Origin: an uncultured Nitrososphaera sp.
GTDB lineage: Archaea > Thermoproteota > Nitrososphaeria > Nitrososphaerales > Nitrososphaeraceae
Direction of reading: 5' to 3'
DNA length: 13,327 nucleotides
Assembly: GCF_946478925.1 (NCBI RefSeq)
Contig: NZ_CAMLDP010000055.1
Coordinates: forward strand, 1-13,327
Under the pieces are notes generated by a model that did not search any database, was not told where the DNA came from, and saw only the letters and a program-made list of their open reading frames with translations. Positions 1 to 6,824 of this stretch are shown in pieces. Position 1 is the first letter of the stretch. Every line of letters begins with the position of its first letter. The position numbers and the translations under genes were made by a program.

Positions 1-192
1 ATCCTGAATGTCGTCTACTCGAAGAATCACACAGTTACATGCGCCCGGCAGAGCCGCTCTTACCTTTATCGGGGCTGTCGCAAGGCCAGAAACAAGAATA
101 ACCATGGAAAGAAGTGCAACTGAATATCGAAATGCGTTCTTGCTACTGTAACTTTTCTGTCGTCGTCGCCTGCCTCCTACTATTGACATCAT
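1..192 (-). CDS. Secreted polysaccharide-deacetylase-like protein (N-terminus only)
   Basis: This is the first 64 codons of a gene that runs off the left edge of the window. It starts with two ATG codons in a row. Residues 8-13 are basic (RRRRQK) and are followed by a hydrophobic stretch at about residues 21-40 (VALLSMVILVSGLATA), which together look like a signal peptide or N-terminal anchor. Just after it comes CNCVILRVDDIQD. The hydrophobic-DD pattern (LRVDDIQD) resembles the first metal-binding motif at the start of NodB/polysaccharide-deacetylase-like domains in this archaeal group. If correct, the protein acts outside the membrane on N-acetylated glycans. The family call rests on this one short motif, and the catalytic part is not in the window. 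No clear TATA box could be placed 26 bases upstream. Confidence 0.55.
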   Translation of the reverse strand, partial: MMSIVGGRRRRQKSYSSKNAFRYSVALLSMVILVSGLATAPIKVRAALPGACNCVILRVDDIQD

Positions 193-779
193 TGCATCTA
201 CACGTTCCACACGTTAGAGACTGAATCTCTTGGATATACCCGCGATTGTCATTATGAGGATATCTTATGGAATGTAATACCGTTTGTAGATTATATCATA
301 ATTAAATCATTCAAGTCAGCATAAAATTTTAATAGAGTAATCTTCTGCTTCGGTTCTATTCAATCTTTAAGTTGTTGTGTTTTTTGAGATTTTCGTCAAC
401 ATTCGATAACTTGACAGTGCCCGGAGAGGATGCAAGCAACTTTGTCGCGGTGATGCTTGACCGCGATGCGGCAGACCCATTCGACGGCAGAAACACGTAC
501 CTGCAAGTCTACACACCCTTGTGACTCAGTTCAGCATCCGAAGACCTGTACATGGTACTGGAGCAGACACACGGATGAGCAAAGCCGAGTTTTTGAAGCC
601 TTTTCTCCTCAGGAGTCCTCCGCGCATCTGCTCTGTAATTTTCTAGTGCAGTCTTACTGGCAATGTCCTCCTTGCAAAAACCAATTTCTTGCCACGATGT
701 TGCGAAACAGGATTACTAGTAGGTTCCAAATGCAATGCCTGCTCCACATCCTTAATCTTTATACTATATCTGAAAAGTG
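193..779. other. Long gap with no intact gene
   Basis: Nearly 590 bases lie between the divergent start of the deacetylase-like gene and the end of the discoidin gene. The left part (about 200-400) is AT-rich and probably holds the promoter of the gene at 1-192. Bases 405-524 hold a coding-like fragment that is listed separately. The open frame at 457-783 (+) encodes a Cys/His/Ser-rich string without any recognisable domain, so it is not called. No tRNA-like fold or repeat array was seen. Confidence 0.5.
405..524 (+). pseudogene. Coding-like C-terminal fragment, probable gene remnant
   Basis: Read in the frame ending with TGA at 522-524, this stretch gives a protein-like string that includes PGEDASNFVAVMLDRDAADP and ends in NTYLQVYTPL. 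It has GC-rich codon use like the real genes nearby and few of the rare residues that chance frames give. The frame stays open back to about 336, but upstream of 405 it becomes AT-rich and Phe/Leu-rich, and no start codon or ribosome site fits. The simplest reading is the 3' end of a lost or truncated gene, perhaps for an exported protein because it lies between two such genes. The family is not recognised. An alternative is a tiny real gene starting at the internal ATG near 453. Confidence 0.35.
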
Positions 780-2450
780 TTAAGGGAGCGGGTTGATTTC
801 CCTTATGGTAAAGTCTGCGTATTCCATAGTCCCATACTCGTTTCTTGCATAGACTGAAAGCATCGGCCTCTTTGTCTCGCTGGTCAAGTCTATCTGCGAA
901 TGCGTGAGTGGAAGCGCAGGGTTCACGCCGGGCTTGCAAGGGCCGTAACCTGCGCCAAAGTTCGTGCCGTTGTCCACAAACTCGTACAGCTTTTCCCACT
1001 TGCCGCCGTTTGCGCCGGCAGTCATGTCGTGGTATATCTCCAGTTTCACCTTCGTGCCGTTGTCCATGTTGCGCAGGACAAACTTTACCCCTACCCACGT
1101 GTCCTTTGGAAGCCCGCTCCAGGGCTTTTTGCCTGGCAGGTCGACGTAGCCGTTGGCCAAGTGGTGGGCCGTCTCTTTTTCAAGCTTCCACCTGCCGTCA
1201 GTGAGCACCAGGACGCCGTAACCCCTGTCGTCGCAAAAGTTCCTGTTCTCGTTGCCATTCGTGCCGTGGTTCGTGCGGGCAAACAGCTGCAGGCCGGAAT
1301 AGTCCACAAGCTGGGTCTCGTTCACCCTCTTTACGTACATCGTTATCTCCAAGTTCTCTGACCATTGCCTCACGTTGGAAGGATCGTGCACGTACATCCT
1401 GGTATAGTTGCCCGAAGCCGTCAGCGTGCCCGTGCCGTCGACGGTGTAGGTCCCGATGCCGTGCGTCGTCTCGAACCAGCTGTCGTCCGGGTCGATGGTG
1501 TTGCCAAACTGCCGGCGCTGCCCGTTGTCCCAGCTTGACGACCATTCAATCCCACTGGTGGCAGTCGGGTACAACTCTGTTATTCCAAACCTGTCTGCAG
1601 GCGTCAGGGGGCTTGACACCGGTATGGTAGAGTCTGGCTCCTTGGAAACTTTGACGGCCATGACGCTCCACTGCTGGTTTCCTGCCTTGTCAGTTGCGCG
1701 GGCGACAATGTCGTGCGTGCCTGCAGAGAGCGTGCGGGACTGGGTCCAAGTCGACCAGTCTCCCGGGGATGCAGGAGTCGCAGGCGTGTACTCTGTGCCC
1801 TCAGTCCTGACCTCAACTACCTTTATTCCACTTCCAAAATCCATCGCCTTGCCTCTGATGTTGACGGTGGCCGCAGAAGGGCCGACTATTTTGCTGTTGT
1901 TTGCAGGCTGGTCTATGGATATGGACGGGCTGGTGCTGTCCTTGACTGCAGAAACGTCGCCGTACACCTTGATCTCTGCAATGGCCGCCCAGTCGTTGTC
2001 CGTGTTGCCGTTCACGGTAATCCTGACGTACCTCGCGTCGACACCTGCAAGAGCATACCGCTCAAAACTGGACGTGTTTCCAGAGGTCTGGCCGGAAAAA
2101 GCCTGTGTGTACGTCGCACCGTCATCATCCTGCGAATATAATATGGAAAACGTGCTCCTCCTCGTGTCGCCTTTGTACCATGCTACGTCAACGTGGCAGA
2201 CGCTTGCAAGCGTGCCGAGGTCGACCGACACCCACGAGCCCTTTCCAAAGTTCGACCACTTCGTGACAGGCTGACCGTCGGCGACGTTGCTTGGGACGCT
2301 TCCGACCTCGTTTCCTGATGCCACAGTCCCTGCTATTGGCAGCGCCGCGCAGGACGATGACTGGGCCGCGCTTGGAGGAACCCCTACGCCTGCCGCCAGG
2401 GAAAGCATTAGGATTGCGGCAAAAGCGGCGAGAATGAGCCGCTTGCGCAT
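780..2450 (-). CDS. Secreted discoidin (F5/8 type C) + Ig-like + lectin-like domain protein
   Basis: From the ATG at 2450 the product has 556 residues. Residues 1-30 form a signal peptide: MRKR, a long hydrophobic core, then PPSAAQ. Residues about 40-165 look like an F5/8 type C (discoidin) carbohydrate- or surface-binding domain, with SVDLGTLASVCHVDVAWYKG, SILYSQDDDGATY and ARYVRITVNGNTDNDWAAIAEIKVYG-like strands. Residues about 173-269 are an Ig-like module (KVVEVRTEGTEY, PGDWSTWTQ, ARATDKAGNQQW) that also occurs twice in the product of the gene at 8980. Residues about 285-556 are rich in beta-strand patterns and aromatic residues and suggest a jelly-roll, concanavalin-like domain. No catalytic residues are identified. 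The likely role is binding or remodelling of extracellular polysaccharide. A longer start at 2528 would add 26 residues with a second hydrophobic run (MKKIGVLLSLLLV). The 2450 start is preferred because the signal peptide then begins at its natural MRKR. Confidence 0.8.
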   Translation of the reverse strand: MRKRLILAAFAAILMLSLAAGVGVPPSAAQSSSCAALPIAGTVASGNEVGSVPSNVADGQPVTKWSNFGKGSWVSVDLGTLASVCHVDVAWYKGDTRRSTFSILYSQDDDGATYTQAFSGQTSGNTSSFERYALAGVDARYVRITVNGNTDNDWAAIAEIKVYGDVSAVKDSTSPSISIDQPANNSKIVGPSAATVNIRGKAMDFGSGIKVVEVRTEGTEYTPATPASPGDWSTWTQSRTLSAGTHDIVARATDKAGNQQWSVMAVKVSKEPDSTIPVSSPLTPADRFGITELYPTATSGIEWSSSWDNGQRRQFGNTIDPDDSWFETTHGIGTYTVDGTGTLTASGNYTRMYVHDPSNVRQWSENLEITMYVKRVNETQLVDYSGLQLFARTNHGTNGNENRNFCDDRGYGVLVLTDGRWKLEKETAHHLANGYVDLPGKKPWSGLPKDTWVGVKFVLRNMDNGTKVKLEIYHDMTAGANGGKWEKLYEFVDNGTNFGAGYGPCKPGVNPALPLTHSQIDLTSETKRPMLSVYARNEYGTMEYADFTIREINPLP

Positions 2451-2466
2451 TTGTCGTTTTTTTCCT

Positions 2467-2474
2467 TCACCTCC
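2467..2474 (-). promoter_or_regulatory. Shine-Dalgarno-like GGAGGTGA upstream of the discoidin gene
   Basis: On the minus strand GGAGGTGA lies within a purine-rich tract and ends 16 bases before the ATG at 2450. This is farther than usual for a ribosome site. The tract would be inside the coding sequence if translation began at 2528, where it would encode the odd EGGEGGEGKK stretch. A TATA-like AATATAT lies at about 2590-2597. Confidence 0.35.
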
Positions 2475-2761
2475 TTCTCCTCCTTCCGTAACCAACAATA
2501 ATGACAGCAGTACCCCTATCTTCTTCATCTCATCTCTTTCCCAAGACTTTTACCTGCAGCACAACGCCCGGTTGTCACAGACACACGCAAAATATATCAA
2601 TGAACACGTCAGTGGCACAGGAAATACCAGAACCTTTGCATCACCTTCGATCCCCATAATGTACACCTCTCTCACTCTGATGCCGCCTCTGGCATTACGC
2701 CTCATTTTATCACTGCAAACCGGTCATAATGATAAAGAGCGTTTTGTGGCTACTTTATCTC

Positions 2762-2968
2762 ATGCAGGAGTTCGCAGACTCGGTAAGGCGCCTCATTTTG
2801 GAATGCCGCAACGACAACGACATCGACAGGCAGGTCTCCTTACTGATAAGGGCAAACGCGATGCTTCCTGCACCAATGCAGCTGAAAATACCGTCGCTTA
2901 TCACCGCCGACTATATTCGAAAAGCGCTCTCTGACATTGAAGAACGGATAGATGCCATGCCGACATGA
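2762..2968 (+). CDS. Small conserved-looking protein of unknown function
   Basis: The product is 68 residues from the ATG at 2762, or 79 if the in-frame ATG at 2729 is used. The first 11 residues of the longer form (MIKSVLWLLYL) are hydrophobic and unlike the rest, so the shorter form is preferred, with low certainty. The protein is charged and probably helical: MQEFADSVRRLILECRNDND at the start, a Pro-rich middle (LPAPMQLKIPS), then ADYIRKALSDIEERIDAMPT. Codon use is GC-rich at third positions, as in the neighbouring genes. No domain or motif is recognised. Its stop codon overlaps the start of the next gene (ATGA), so the two are probably translated together. It is divergent from the discoidin gene, with about 300 bases between the two starts. 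Confidence 0.6.
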   Translation: MQEFADSVRRLILECRNDNDIDRQVSLLIRANAMLPAPMQLKIPSLITADYIRKALSDIEERIDAMPT

Positions 2969-3096
2969 TGCTGGGCGACCACGCGCACAGGTGCATGCAT
3001 TGCAACGAGCTGTACCCGTGCCCTCTTGACAAGCGGGACTGCAAGATTTCCTGGAAGACCGACCACAACGATCATTTCCTTGCGCTGGCAAACTGA
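2965..3096 (+). CDS. 43-residue Cys/His-rich microprotein, possible zinc binder
   Basis: The start ATG overlaps the TGA of the upstream gene as ATGA, and a second ATG follows directly. The product begins MMLGDHAHRCMHCNELYPCP and ends ISWKTDHNDHFLALAN. Cysteines at 10, 13, 19 and 26, with histidines at 6, 8, 12, 34 and 37, give a CxxC-x5-C-x6-C pattern that could bind one zinc ion. The composition is unlike random translation, and the stop is followed directly by a T-rich tract that fits a transcript end, so I take it as a real gene. It probably forms a two-gene operon with the 68-residue protein. No family is recognised. The function could be a small regulatory or metal-binding protein, which is inference only. 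Confidence 0.6.
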   Translation: MMLGDHAHRCMHCNELYPCPLDKRDCKISWKTDHNDHFLALAN

Positions 3097-3136
3097 CCTT
3101 TCTTCTTCTTTTTTTGCAGCAGCGTTTACGCTGCAG
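3097..3136 (+). terminator. T-rich tract and hairpin after the small operon
   Basis: A pyrimidine-rich run ends in seven Ts at 3109-3115, just after the stop codon at 3096. This is typical of archaeal T-tract termination on the plus strand. It is followed by a short hairpin, GCAGCG-TTTA-CGCTGC (3119-3134). The hairpin could also serve the convergent glmS transcript, which ends at 3178, but no T-run follows it on that strand. Confidence 0.5.
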
Positions 3137-3177
3137 TTTGGATTCGATTTGATCTGATTTGCAATACGCGCCTGCTT

Positions 3178-4932
3178 TTACTTAACCGTCACTGACTTTG
3201 CCAGGTTGCGCGGATAGTCCGGGTCGACCTTTTTCCCGACTGCCATGCAGTAGGCAAGGATCTGCAGTGGAATAGCCTCGACGATAGGATAGAACACGTC
3301 TTGTACCTTTGGAAGCTGTATCCAATAGTCGTACAGCTCGTTGTTCTGGTCAGAAAGACCGACGATTGTGGCTCCTCTTGCCTTCATTTCGTGCGCGTTG
3401 GCAAGCGTGTCGGAAAACGTGTTGTCTGTAGGGTTTATCAGGACCACGAGGGTCCCCTTGTCCATGAGCGCAAGCGGGCCGTGCTTGAGCTCACCGGCGG
3501 CAATCCCTTCGGCGTGCACGTAGACAAGCTCTTTCAGTTTCAGAGCGCCTTCAAGCGCAATCGGATAATGCAGGAACCTTCCAAGCAGGTAGATGTCGTT
3601 GGCCGCGCCGAGGACCTCCGCCACATGCGCCACCGCAGGGTACAGTGCAAGGGCCTTATCTATGGCAGAAGCTAGGTTGGCACTCTGGAATGTTTCCTTG
3701 CTTTCTGCCAGCTGACCCGCAATGGAATAGAGCACTGCAAGCTGTGCAGTAAAGCTCTTTGTTGCTGCCACGCCTATTTCCGGCCCGCAGCCGACTTCGA
3801 GGAACAGATCGCTTGCCCGCGCAAGCGACGATGTGGAGACGTTGACTATTGAAAGGATCTTGGCGCCCCTCTGCCTTGCGTTCTTGACCGACTGGAGGAC
3901 GTCCGCGGACTCGCCGCTCTGCGAAATGGCAACCAGCACAGAGCCCGAGTCTATCATGTCAAGCGCGTACTGGAACTCGCTAGAGATTATCACATCGGAC
4001 TTTATCTTTGCATATTTCAAAAGCAGCTGCTTGCCGACCATCGCGGCGTGGCTGCTCGTGCCGCTTCCAGTCAGGTACACGTGCCTAGCAGCAGAGATGA
4101 TGCCTGCAAACTCTTGCAGCTTTTGCTTGTTTGCAGCCAGCGCGCCGGTTATCGTCCTGCCCTGCTCGTTTATCTCCTTGAGGGTATGGTGAGCGTATAT
4201 CCCCTTATCTGCTGCGCCTAGTTCCCACGCTATGGGGGACACTGCCCTGCTCACAGGCTTGCCGTCGACATCATAAAGCTGGAGGTTCTTGCCGCCGTCG
4301 ATTACCGCAATGTCGCCGTTTTCAAGGAACACTGCTCTGTCCGTGAACTTGATGAATCCAAGGACGTCGCTAGAAAGGAAATATTCGGAATCTGCGATGC
4401 CGACTATCAGGGGCTCCTCCCACCTTGCTCCAGCTATGGTCCCGTCCTTGAACACCGCGACAAAAGCATAAGACCCGCGCAGCCTGCTGCACACGGAGAG
4501 CATGACCTGCCTGGTGTCGCCCTTGGTGCCTTCAAACAGGTGGGCAATGACCTCACTGTCCGTCTCGCTCTTGAAGACGTGGCCTGCTGCTACCAGCTCC
4601 TCTTTCAGCTCCTTGTAGTTCTCTATTATGCCGTTATGCACCACCGCAACCCTGCCATCGCAGGACGTATGCGGGTGGGCGTTTTTGTCAGTCACGCCGC
4701 CGTGCGTGGCCCACCTGGTATGCCCCACGCCTGTGGTGCCCTGCATACTTTCCATGGAAAGGCTCTTGTTGACCTCGATGACCCTGCCGACTCCCTTTGC
4801 AACGTCTATCCTGTCGTCATGAAGAGTCGCTATCCCGACGCTGTCGTACCCGCGATATTCCATGAGTTTGAGGCCGTTTACGAGAAGCGAGGCAGCATCT
4901 TTGCTTCCCTTGTATCCAAGTATGGAGCACAT
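3178..4932 (-). CDS. glmS: Glutamine--fructose-6-phosphate aminotransferase (isomerizing)
   Basis: The enzyme makes glucosamine-6-phosphate from fructose-6-phosphate and glutamine in the cytoplasm. This is the first step towards UDP-GlcNAc for glycans and protein glycosylation. The product has 584 residues, close to the usual 600. The start is fixed by MCSILGYKG, in which Cys2 is the amidotransferase nucleophile. The glutaminase domain (about 1-215) shows HTRWATHG at 71-78, HNGIIENY with Asn100-Gly101, and SETDSE at 122-127 with Asp125. The first SIS domain has GSGTSS (289-294) and SQSGES (337-342). The second has LEGALKLKE (460-468) and AGELKHGP (479-486). The C-terminus PRNLAKSVTVK carries the conserved Lys579. 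All expected catalytic motifs are present, so it should be active. It is a single gene facing the small operon tail to tail. A weak TATA-like CTAATTAT lies about 50 bases upstream. Confidence 0.97.
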   Translation of the reverse strand: MCSILGYKGSKDAASLLVNGLKLMEYRGYDSVGIATLHDDRIDVAKGVGRVIEVNKSLSMESMQGTTGVGHTRWATHGGVTDKNAHPHTSCDGRVAVVHNGIIENYKELKEELVAAGHVFKSETDSEVIAHLFEGTKGDTRQVMLSVCSRLRGSYAFVAVFKDGTIAGARWEEPLIVGIADSEYFLSSDVLGFIKFTDRAVFLENGDIAVIDGGKNLQLYDVDGKPVSRAVSPIAWELGAADKGIYAHHTLKEINEQGRTITGALAANKQKLQEFAGIISAARHVYLTGSGTSSHAAMVGKQLLLKYAKIKSDVIISSEFQYALDMIDSGSVLVAISQSGESADVLQSVKNARQRGAKILSIVNVSTSSLARASDLFLEVGCGPEIGVAATKSFTAQLAVLYSIAGQLAESKETFQSANLASAIDKALALYPAVAHVAEVLGAANDIYLLGRFLHYPIALEGALKLKELVYVHAEGIAAGELKHGPLALMDKGTLVVLINPTDNTFSDTLANAHEMKARGATIVGLSDQNNELYDYWIQLPKVQDVFYPIVEAIPLQILAYCMAVGKKVDPDYPRNLAKSVTVK

Positions 4933-5030
4933 GTGGTATGACTCTCATAATGTACTATGAATGCAATGTTTTCAACCGGGATAATTAGCTAGCATTAATC
5001 TGTCATGGCCGTGCATGTTGGTGAATGTAC

Positions 5031-5046
5031 GCGCCAACTTTGGCGC
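5031..5046. repeat. Perfect 16-base palindrome upstream of glmS
   Basis: GCGCCAACTTTGGCGC has two 7-base arms (GCGCCAA and TTGGCGC) around CT. It lies about 100 bases upstream of the glmS start and about 100 bases after the end of the gene at 5149. No T-run follows it on either strand, so a protein-binding site or mRNA processing hairpin is more likely than a terminator. Confidence 0.45.
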
Positions 5047-5148
5047 CTCGGGATGACGTATCGGTTCTGCAATGAGGGGTTTATGATTAATCTAGGCTGG
5101 AAATCTATATCCGGAATTCATGCATTACTACTGCAGCCCGCCTCTCTG

Positions 5149-5700
5149 TCAGCTGTTTGTTGCCGCAAGCTCGCCAGCTGAAACCTGTGGCGCCACGACG
5201 TCAATCCTGCACGACGAGAACTCGTATTCTCCATCGCCGTCAAAAAATACGAATACTGCCGGCTTTTCTTTGCTAAATTTCGACAAATCAAGCGACATGC
5301 TGGCCTGCCCTGACTCGTCGGTAGGCAGTATGCCTACGGGGTTCCCTGGCAGGATTGTAAATATCATCTGCTTGCCCGGGATGCCTCTGCCACTGGACTG
5401 ATCGGCAAGCTTGGCAGAAACTACTACCGTCGTCCCAGAAGACGAATCGTCGTGGCATTCAAGGCTGGTAGCTACTGCAGCCGTCTTGAAACCAGTGAAG
5501 GTGCTGCTAGTATTGGTGCTGGTGTTCGTGACGTTGCCGGCGGCGCTGCTACTGCCGCCTTGTTCGGCAACCGGCGATACCGCCGGTTTGGCTCCCTGCA
5601 TGAAAAACACTAGAACAAACGCCGCAATCGCTACTGCCGCTACAGATCCTATTATTGCAACGACGTACAAGTTTTTCTGGGCCAATACGTGTACGGACAT
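5149..5700 (-). CDS. Membrane-anchored protein with one Ig-like domain
   Basis: The product has 183 residues. Residues about 11-34 are a strongly hydrophobic segment (YVVAIIGSVAAVAIAAFVLV) with no clear cleavage site, so it probably anchors the protein with the C-terminus outside. Residues 36-70 are a Ser/Thr/Asn-rich linker with possible N-glycosylation sites (NVTNTSTNTSS). Residues about 71-171 look like a bacterial Ig-like fold, with KLADQSSGRGIPGKQMIF, TDESGQASMSLDLS and FVFFDGDGEYEF-type strands. Cys82 and Cys164 bracket this domain and could form a disulfide. The first Ig-like domain of the 440-residue protein at 8980 has the same plan, with Cys at each end. Its function is unknown and a surface or adhesion role is inferred. 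It lies upstream of glmS on the same strand, but the 216-base gap with a palindrome argues against a tight operon. Confidence 0.75.
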   Translation of the reverse strand: MSVHVLAQKNLYVVAIIGSVAAVAIAAFVLVFFMQGAKPAVSPVAEQGGSSSAAGNVTNTSTNTSSTFTGFKTAAVATSLECHDDSSSGTTVVVSAKLADQSSGRGIPGKQMIFTILPGNPVGILPTDESGQASMSLDLSKFSKEKPAVFVFFDGDGEYEFSSCRIDVVAPQVSAGELAATNS

Positions 5701-5822
5701 GGCGTGTCAGATTGATAAGCAAAGGTTCCATTCCTGCAGATAACATGGTTCCTGCTACTACAACCGAACCTGCACCCAGTGGTTTTTCGTGTAAATTAAG
5801 CAACCAGAATTGAAAGGGTAAA

Positions 5823-5841
5823 TGTCGCAAAGACGGCGACA
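5823..5841 (-). terminator. Hairpin after the 65-residue zinc-ribbon gene
   Basis: On the minus strand TGTCGC-CGTCTTT-GCGACA forms a 6-base-pair stem 12 bases after the TAA of the gene at 5853. It is followed by a T-rich stretch (TTTACCCTTTC). It is a modest candidate for a transcript end. Confidence 0.4.
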
Positions 5842-5852
5842 CCGATGCGCTG

Positions 5853-6050
5853 TTATTCCGGCCTGGGTATTTCAAGAAGGAACGACTGGATGTTCCGGCA
5901 CGTCGCGCACATGTAGACGACGGTTCTGGCAAATCGCCTGTCTTTGTTTATTGTGTAAACCAGCGTGCTTGACAGCGGTGCTTTATCAAGATTCATTTCG
6001 CCCATTTTGCTGTTGCAGATTGGACACTTTATCTCGCTAGATGCGCGCAC
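5853..6050 (-). CDS. Small zinc-ribbon protein with two CxxC motifs
   Basis: The product has 65 residues from a GTG start at 6050. There is no in-frame ATG upstream, and a TATA box centred 26 bases upstream places the transcription start on or next to this GTG, so the mRNA is probably leaderless. CPIC at residues 9-12 and CATC at 48-51 would make a four-Cys zinc site. The segment between them (TLVYTINKDRRFARTVVYM) has beta-strand character, as in zinc ribbons. The product is soluble and has no signal peptide. Such small ribbons in archaea often bind nucleic acid or the transcription machinery, but no partner can be read from this sequence. It ends with EIPRPE. It is followed by a hairpin. Confidence 0.75.
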   Translation of the reverse strand: MRASSEIKCPICNSKMGEMNLDKAPLSSTLVYTINKDRRFARTVVYMCATCRNIQSFLLEIPRPE

Positions 6051-6070
6051 GCAAGCATCTATGCCTTGTG

Positions 6071-6080
6071 GGTATTAAAG
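6071..6080 (-). promoter_or_regulatory. TATA box of the 65-residue zinc-ribbon gene
   Basis: The minus strand reads CTTTAATACC here, centred about 26 bases before the GTG at 6050. This is the normal archaeal distance to a transcription start and supports a leaderless mRNA beginning at the GTG. Confidence 0.6.
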
Positions 6081-6383
6081 CAGGTTGCCTATTTTGCACA
6101 AGCGTTTCCGGCAATGAGAACCATTGTTTGCAAGAAAAATGAATGTCCTCGCTTTGCCTCTAGAAAGGTCGGTGCATTTTCGAATTATTTTCTATGAAAC
6201 AAGAACAACATAATCTAAGGTAACGAAGTTACTTGGCAGAATTTATACTACGTATACTACATTGCTTTTAGCCGAAAGAAAGGCATAGGCGGTGTGTTAC
6301 TTACTCCCTCCCCCCGTTCTGCACCGCCCATGCCGTTATTATCCTCCATGTCTGTGCATTTCCGGGACAGCGCAACTGACACG
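6081..6383. other. Intergenic stretch without a convincing gene
   Basis: This stretch lies between the TATA box at 6071 and the end of the gene at 6384. It holds a small inverted repeat, GTAAC-GAA-GTTAC (6220-6232), a TATA-like TTTATACTACG (about 6242-6252), and a 27-codon frame at 6114-6197 (+) with two cysteines that I do not call. The open frames crossing 6290-6660 on the plus strand are the complement of the zinc-ribbon gene. Confidence 0.4.
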
Positions 6384-6659
6384 CTATTCTGGCTCGGGTA
6401 CAAGCATGAGGTTGCTGTTGCCGGGGATATGCTGCAGCGGAATAGGGCTGGGCCTCATTATCTGCCTGAGGCGCTCTTTTCCTTTGCGCGTGCGAGGCTT
6501 TGTCCGCAGTTGAGCCCTGCAGCATGGGCAAAAGTTCCCGCCGACTCTCATCCAGATGGCGCAGACCATGCAATATTTGCATCCCGTCTCATAACGTCCT
6601 CTTTTCTTCTCCTTCCTGACAGAGAGCGCGTTGCACGTGTCCCTACACGTGTGTGTCAT
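6384..6659 (-). CDS. Small zinc-ribbon protein of the thaumarchaeal GRY...CxxC...CPCC type
   Basis: The product has 91 residues. After an N-terminal part with Cys5 and Cys9, it shows KRGRYETGCKYCMVCAIWMR (19-38) and NFCPCCRAQLRTKPR (42-56). CxxC at 30-33 and CPCC at 44-47 form a likely four-Cys zinc knuckle or ribbon, flanked by a very basic stretch (RTKPRTRKGKERLR) suited to nucleic-acid binding. As far as I recall, the same pattern occurs in many small proteins of ammonia-oxidising archaea. The last 25 residues are Pro-rich and look like a variable tail. The ATG at 6659 lies about 22 bases downstream of an AT-rich TATA-like element, so the mRNA is probably leaderless. A role in transcription or RNA binding is inferred, not shown. 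Confidence 0.8.
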   Translation of the reverse strand: MTHTCRDTCNALSVRKEKKRGRYETGCKYCMVCAIWMRVGGNFCPCCRAQLRTKPRTRKGKERLRQIMRPSPIPLQHIPGNSNLMLVPEPE

Positions 6660-6674
6660 GAGCCATGAAATTCT

Positions 6675-6688
6675 CTATAATTATAACA
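6675..6688 (-). promoter_or_regulatory. TATA-like element of the 91-residue zinc-ribbon gene
   Basis: The minus strand reads TTATAATTATAGAG, centred about 22 bases before the ATG at 6659. This is slightly close but acceptable for a leaderless archaeal promoter. Confidence 0.5.
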
Positions 6689-6824
6689 GCGCACTGGTCA
6701 TCGGTGGAGAGTTTCCCGGGAAAAGATTCCAGTAAAATCGTCTACTTCAGTTTTTTTCTGTGCGAAACAGCGTGCTAGGGCGGGCGCTTTGTTGGATAAA
6801 ATTTGGGGCAGCCGCCGTGCCTGC

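Noticed and set aside
457..783. 108-codon plus-strand frame
   Set aside because: It overlaps the better coding-like fragment in another frame, has no promoter at the start and an unlikely composition rich in Cys, His, Gln and Ser.
1456..2274. 272-codon plus-strand frame
   Set aside because: It is antisense to the discoidin gene, whose protein has clear domains. The frame is open because of the GC-rich third positions of that gene.
5005..5181. 58-codon plus-strand frame between glmS and the Ig-like gene
   Set aside because: It crosses the palindrome, overlaps the end of the opposite gene, and has no recognisable motif or promoter.
6114..6197. 27-codon plus-strand frame beginning MRTIVCKKNECPRF
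   Set aside because: The Cys pair is suggestive, but the frame is too short and lacks a well-placed TATA box or ribosome site.
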